From: Phycisphaerae bacterium
Lineage (GTDB): Bacteria > Planctomycetota > Phycisphaerae > Phycisphaerales > Phycisphaeraceae
Assembly: GCA_030432595.1 (NCBI GenBank)
Contig: JAUIGU010000029.1
Location: 1 to 49,606, forward strand
DNA: 49,606 bases
Direction: 5' to 3'
Each line of letters begins with the position of its first letter. Position 1 is the first letter of the stretch. Under the pieces are notes generated by a model. That model searched no databases, was not told where the DNA came from, and saw only the letters and a program-made list of their open reading frames with translations. Below, piece by piece: positions 47,966 to 49,606 of the stretch. A program made the position numbers and the translations under genes.

Positions 47966-48697
47966 TCACCGCCCCAACACCGGCGACAACAAACACCCCA
48001 CCCCCACCGCCGCCAGCAGCACGTACGCGATCCCGCGCAGCTGCCGACGTGAAAAACGGTCGCCCACGTCCGCGCCCAGCTTGCCCGCCAGCACCACCAC
48101 CGGCGTCGACGCCAGCCCCACCGCCACGCCCAGCAGCACCGGCCAGCCGAAACGCCAACCCATCACCGACAACTGCACCGGCGTCAGCATCCCGAACGTC
48201 ACCCACAGAAACACCCGCGTCCGCCGCGTCGGCCAGTCGTGCGCCCCCACCCACAACACCACCGGCGGCCCGCCGATCCCCAACGCCCCCGCCAGCACGC
48301 CCGAGCTCAACCCTACCGCCGGCGTCCACGCGCGGTGTACCCGCTCCCGCGGCGCCGGCCGAAACACCGCGTTCGCCAACACCGCCGCCAGCACCACCGC
48401 GCCCACCGCCGCCTTCGCGTAGTTCAGCCCCATCCCGTCCAGCAACGCCAACAACGCCACGCCCACCGGCATCGCCACCACGCGGTACCCGAACATCGGC
48501 AGCACGTCCCCCCACACCACCGACGAACGGAACCGCCACGCCCCCGTCGCGCACTGCGTCACCACCGCCGACAACAACACCGCCACGGACACCGACAACG
48601 GCACCCCCGCCCACAACAGGATCGGCAACGCCACAATCCCGAACGCAAACCCGATCGCCCCCTGCACAAACGACCCAACGCAAAGCGCGAACAACAC
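47966..48697 (-). CDS. TauE/SafE-family (TSUP) permease
   Basis: 243 residues with about eight membrane helices. The TSUP repeat signature 'GSFVQGAIGFAFGIVALPILL' is near the N-terminus and 'GVLAGALGIGGPPVVLW' opens the second half, the pair diagnostic of the family. Members move organosulfonates, sulfite or similar anions across the inner membrane; the substrate is not readable here. The start is GTG at 48697 with no alternative upstream in frame for a long way. The gap to the ankyrin gene holds a REP-like palindrome and nothing else. Confidence 0.87.
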   Translation of the reverse strand: MLFALCVGSFVQGAIGFAFGIVALPILLWAGVPLSVSVAVLLSAVVTQCATGAWRFRSSVVWGDVLPMFGYRVVAMPVGVALLALLDGMGLNYAKAAVGAVVLAAVLANAVFRPAPRERVHRAWTPAVGLSSGVLAGALGIGGPPVVLWVGAHDWPTRRTRVFLWVTFGMLTPVQLSVMGWRFGWPVLLGVAVGLASTPVVVLAGKLGADVGDRFSRRQLRGIAYVLLAAVGVGCLLSPVLGR

Positions 48698-48846
48698 CCA
48701 AGCAAGCTGGACGGGGTTCGAGAAGTCGATGCGGAAGGTTGTACGCGATCCGGCCGCGCGACGGTGAGAGAACCAGCGTGCTCACGCCAAGCAGGTCTGC
48801 CGTTGTAAAGGGTGGATTCGCTGATCCTGCAAAAACGCATCGATCG

Positions 48847-48875
48847 TTGACACCGGATGGCGCCGGACCGATGAT
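48847..48875 (+). promoter_or_regulatory. promoter of the secreted-protein gene at 48915
   Basis: TTGACA (48847-48852), a 17-base spacer and GATGAT (48870-48875), predicting a leader of about 33 nt that contains GGAG before the ATG. Confidence 0.55.
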
Positions 48876-48914
48876 CGGATCGATCAGAATCTCGGCCGTC
48901 TCCCGGAGTTGAAC

Positions 48915-49415
48915 ATGGATTCCCCACGGGTTGCTCGGGTTCTTGCGGTCGGTGTCATCACGGTGAGCCTGGGAGCGATCACTTTGTACGCCGACGACGG
49001 CGATGGCAACGCGCAAACCGCGTCGGGTCCTGTGCCGCTCCAAGTCATTCATGACCGCGGCATCCGCGGCCAACTCGGCGTCAGGCTGGGCACGCTCGTC
49101 GAAGTCGAAGGCGAGGTCATTCCAAACCAACAGAAAGTCAAAGACCTCGCCCACATCGATTCGTACCTGAAGATCTCAAAAGTCGATGGGCATCTTCTCG
49201 AAGAACCGGTTCAGTTTGTTTTCCAGACCGCGAATCAGTGGGCCGAAGTGTCGGAACCTCCGGTGGGCGAGCGGTTCCATTTCGTCGGCTACGAGTCCGG
49301 CTTTTACCGTGGTGCCGTCGAGGGTGAGTTCGAGTACGTCCAACCTTACGCGACGTATGGATTCGGTTTTGAATCCTGTTTCTTCGTGTTGGCCGAGAAC
49401 CCCAAAGCTGAATGA
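48915..49415 (+). CDS. small secreted hypothetical protein
   Basis: 166 residues. The signal-type helix 'VARVLAVGVITVSLGAITLYA' is followed by an acidic mature part with 'GVRLGTLVEVEGEVI', 'DSYLKISKVDGHLLEEPVQFVF' and 'VGERFHFVGYESGFYRGAVEGEFEYVQPYATYGFGFESCFFVL'. The alternating strands suggest a small beta-barrel of the OB type. I do not recognise the family. GGAG lies 7 bases upstream of ATG 48915, and a near-consensus promoter precedes it. Confidence 0.7.
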   Translation: MDSPRVARVLAVGVITVSLGAITLYADDGDGNAQTASGPVPLQVIHDRGIRGQLGVRLGTLVEVEGEVIPNQQKVKDLAHIDSYLKISKVDGHLLEEPVQFVFQTANQWAEVSEPPVGERFHFVGYESGFYRGAVEGEFEYVQPYATYGFGFESCFFVLAENPKAE

Positions 49416-49606
49416 ACATGCGTTAGGACGTTCATGCTTTTCTGCGCACGCTTGGCCCGGTACTTCGCCGCGGTGTCTTGACCCGCGGGTAAAATGTAGG
49501 TGCAGACGAAGGGCGTGGCCTCCGCGTGGGTGCCAGGTGGGTGAGGGCTTGAGTTCCTTAATCACGAAGTGACGTGCGGCCTTGGACACGGGTGAGTTGG
49601 GACGGA
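49416..49606. other. right-edge stretch without a recognisable gene
   Basis: 190 bases after the last stop. A short ATGAAC/GTTCAT hairpin with a TTTT tail just after the stop (about 49412-49441) might be a weak terminator. Nothing else can be supported. Confidence 0.35.

Overview
The window looks like chromosomal DNA from a Planctomycetota bacterium, most probably class Phycisphaerae. This is inferred, not searched. The evidence is very high GC, PEP-CTERM proteins carrying a dockerin-like 'GDYDxGGQVEQTD' module, prepilins with '[19 protein letters not shown]', small membrane proteins ending in 'CPxCGYDLRGNP', and a MoxR-DUF58-vWA-DUF4159 cluster. Most of the window is ordinary, densely packed genes. 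The accessory interest lies in repeats and gene accidents.

Layout. 0.3-9.9 kb: AsmA-like protein (-), ribD, LD-carboxypeptidase-like lipoprotein, NUDIX hydrolase (-), a candidate small RNA with its own promoter and terminator, an orphan protein with a cyclase-like QW motif, an AcpH reading frame that runs without a stop into a UxaE-type epimerase, a CHAD protein, and an AMP-forming acyl-CoA ligase (-). 10.1-11.5 kb: three overlapping paralogous zinc-ribbon membrane proteins. 11.6-18.2 kb: two PilZ proteins and a 10-TM transporter-like protein (all -), a C-terminal gene remnant, a PEP-CTERM gene duplicated in tandem and fused to itself, and a GT-C-like glycosyltransferase. 18.2-31.3 kb: REPIN, ThiD2-ThiE, a coiled-coil surface protein, LpxR-like protein, two PEP-CTERM proteins, a prepilin, a membrane protein, a second REPIN, GrpB-family protein, an orphan protein, a 470-bp inverted-repeat unit holding a stop-broken GxxExxY gene, aspartate kinase, and tRNA-Leu(GAG).

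31.5-44.1 kb: a VKOR-thioredoxin fusion, then a seven-gene plus-strand cluster: MoxR ATPase, DUF58, BatA-like, vWA, a DUF4175-like membrane coiled-coil protein, DUF4159 and thioredoxin. 44.1-49.6 kb: an approximately 720-nt untranslated leader and a second prepilin, HNH endonuclease, a G-rich inverted repeat, tRNA-Tyr(GTA), an ankyrin protein, a TauE/SafE permease and a small secreted protein.

Two general signals recur. Many starts have a -10-like TANNNT box 5-8 bases upstream and no Shine-Dalgarno sequence, which suggests leaderless mRNAs. Several terminators share one GCCCACG/CGTGGGC stem. No CRISPR, phage or classical IS transposase was seen. The most striking finds are the TIR-bounded GxxExxY unit, the 116-bp repeat lying inside a glycosyltransferase gene, the self-fused PEP-CTERM duplication and the AcpH/UxaE read-through.
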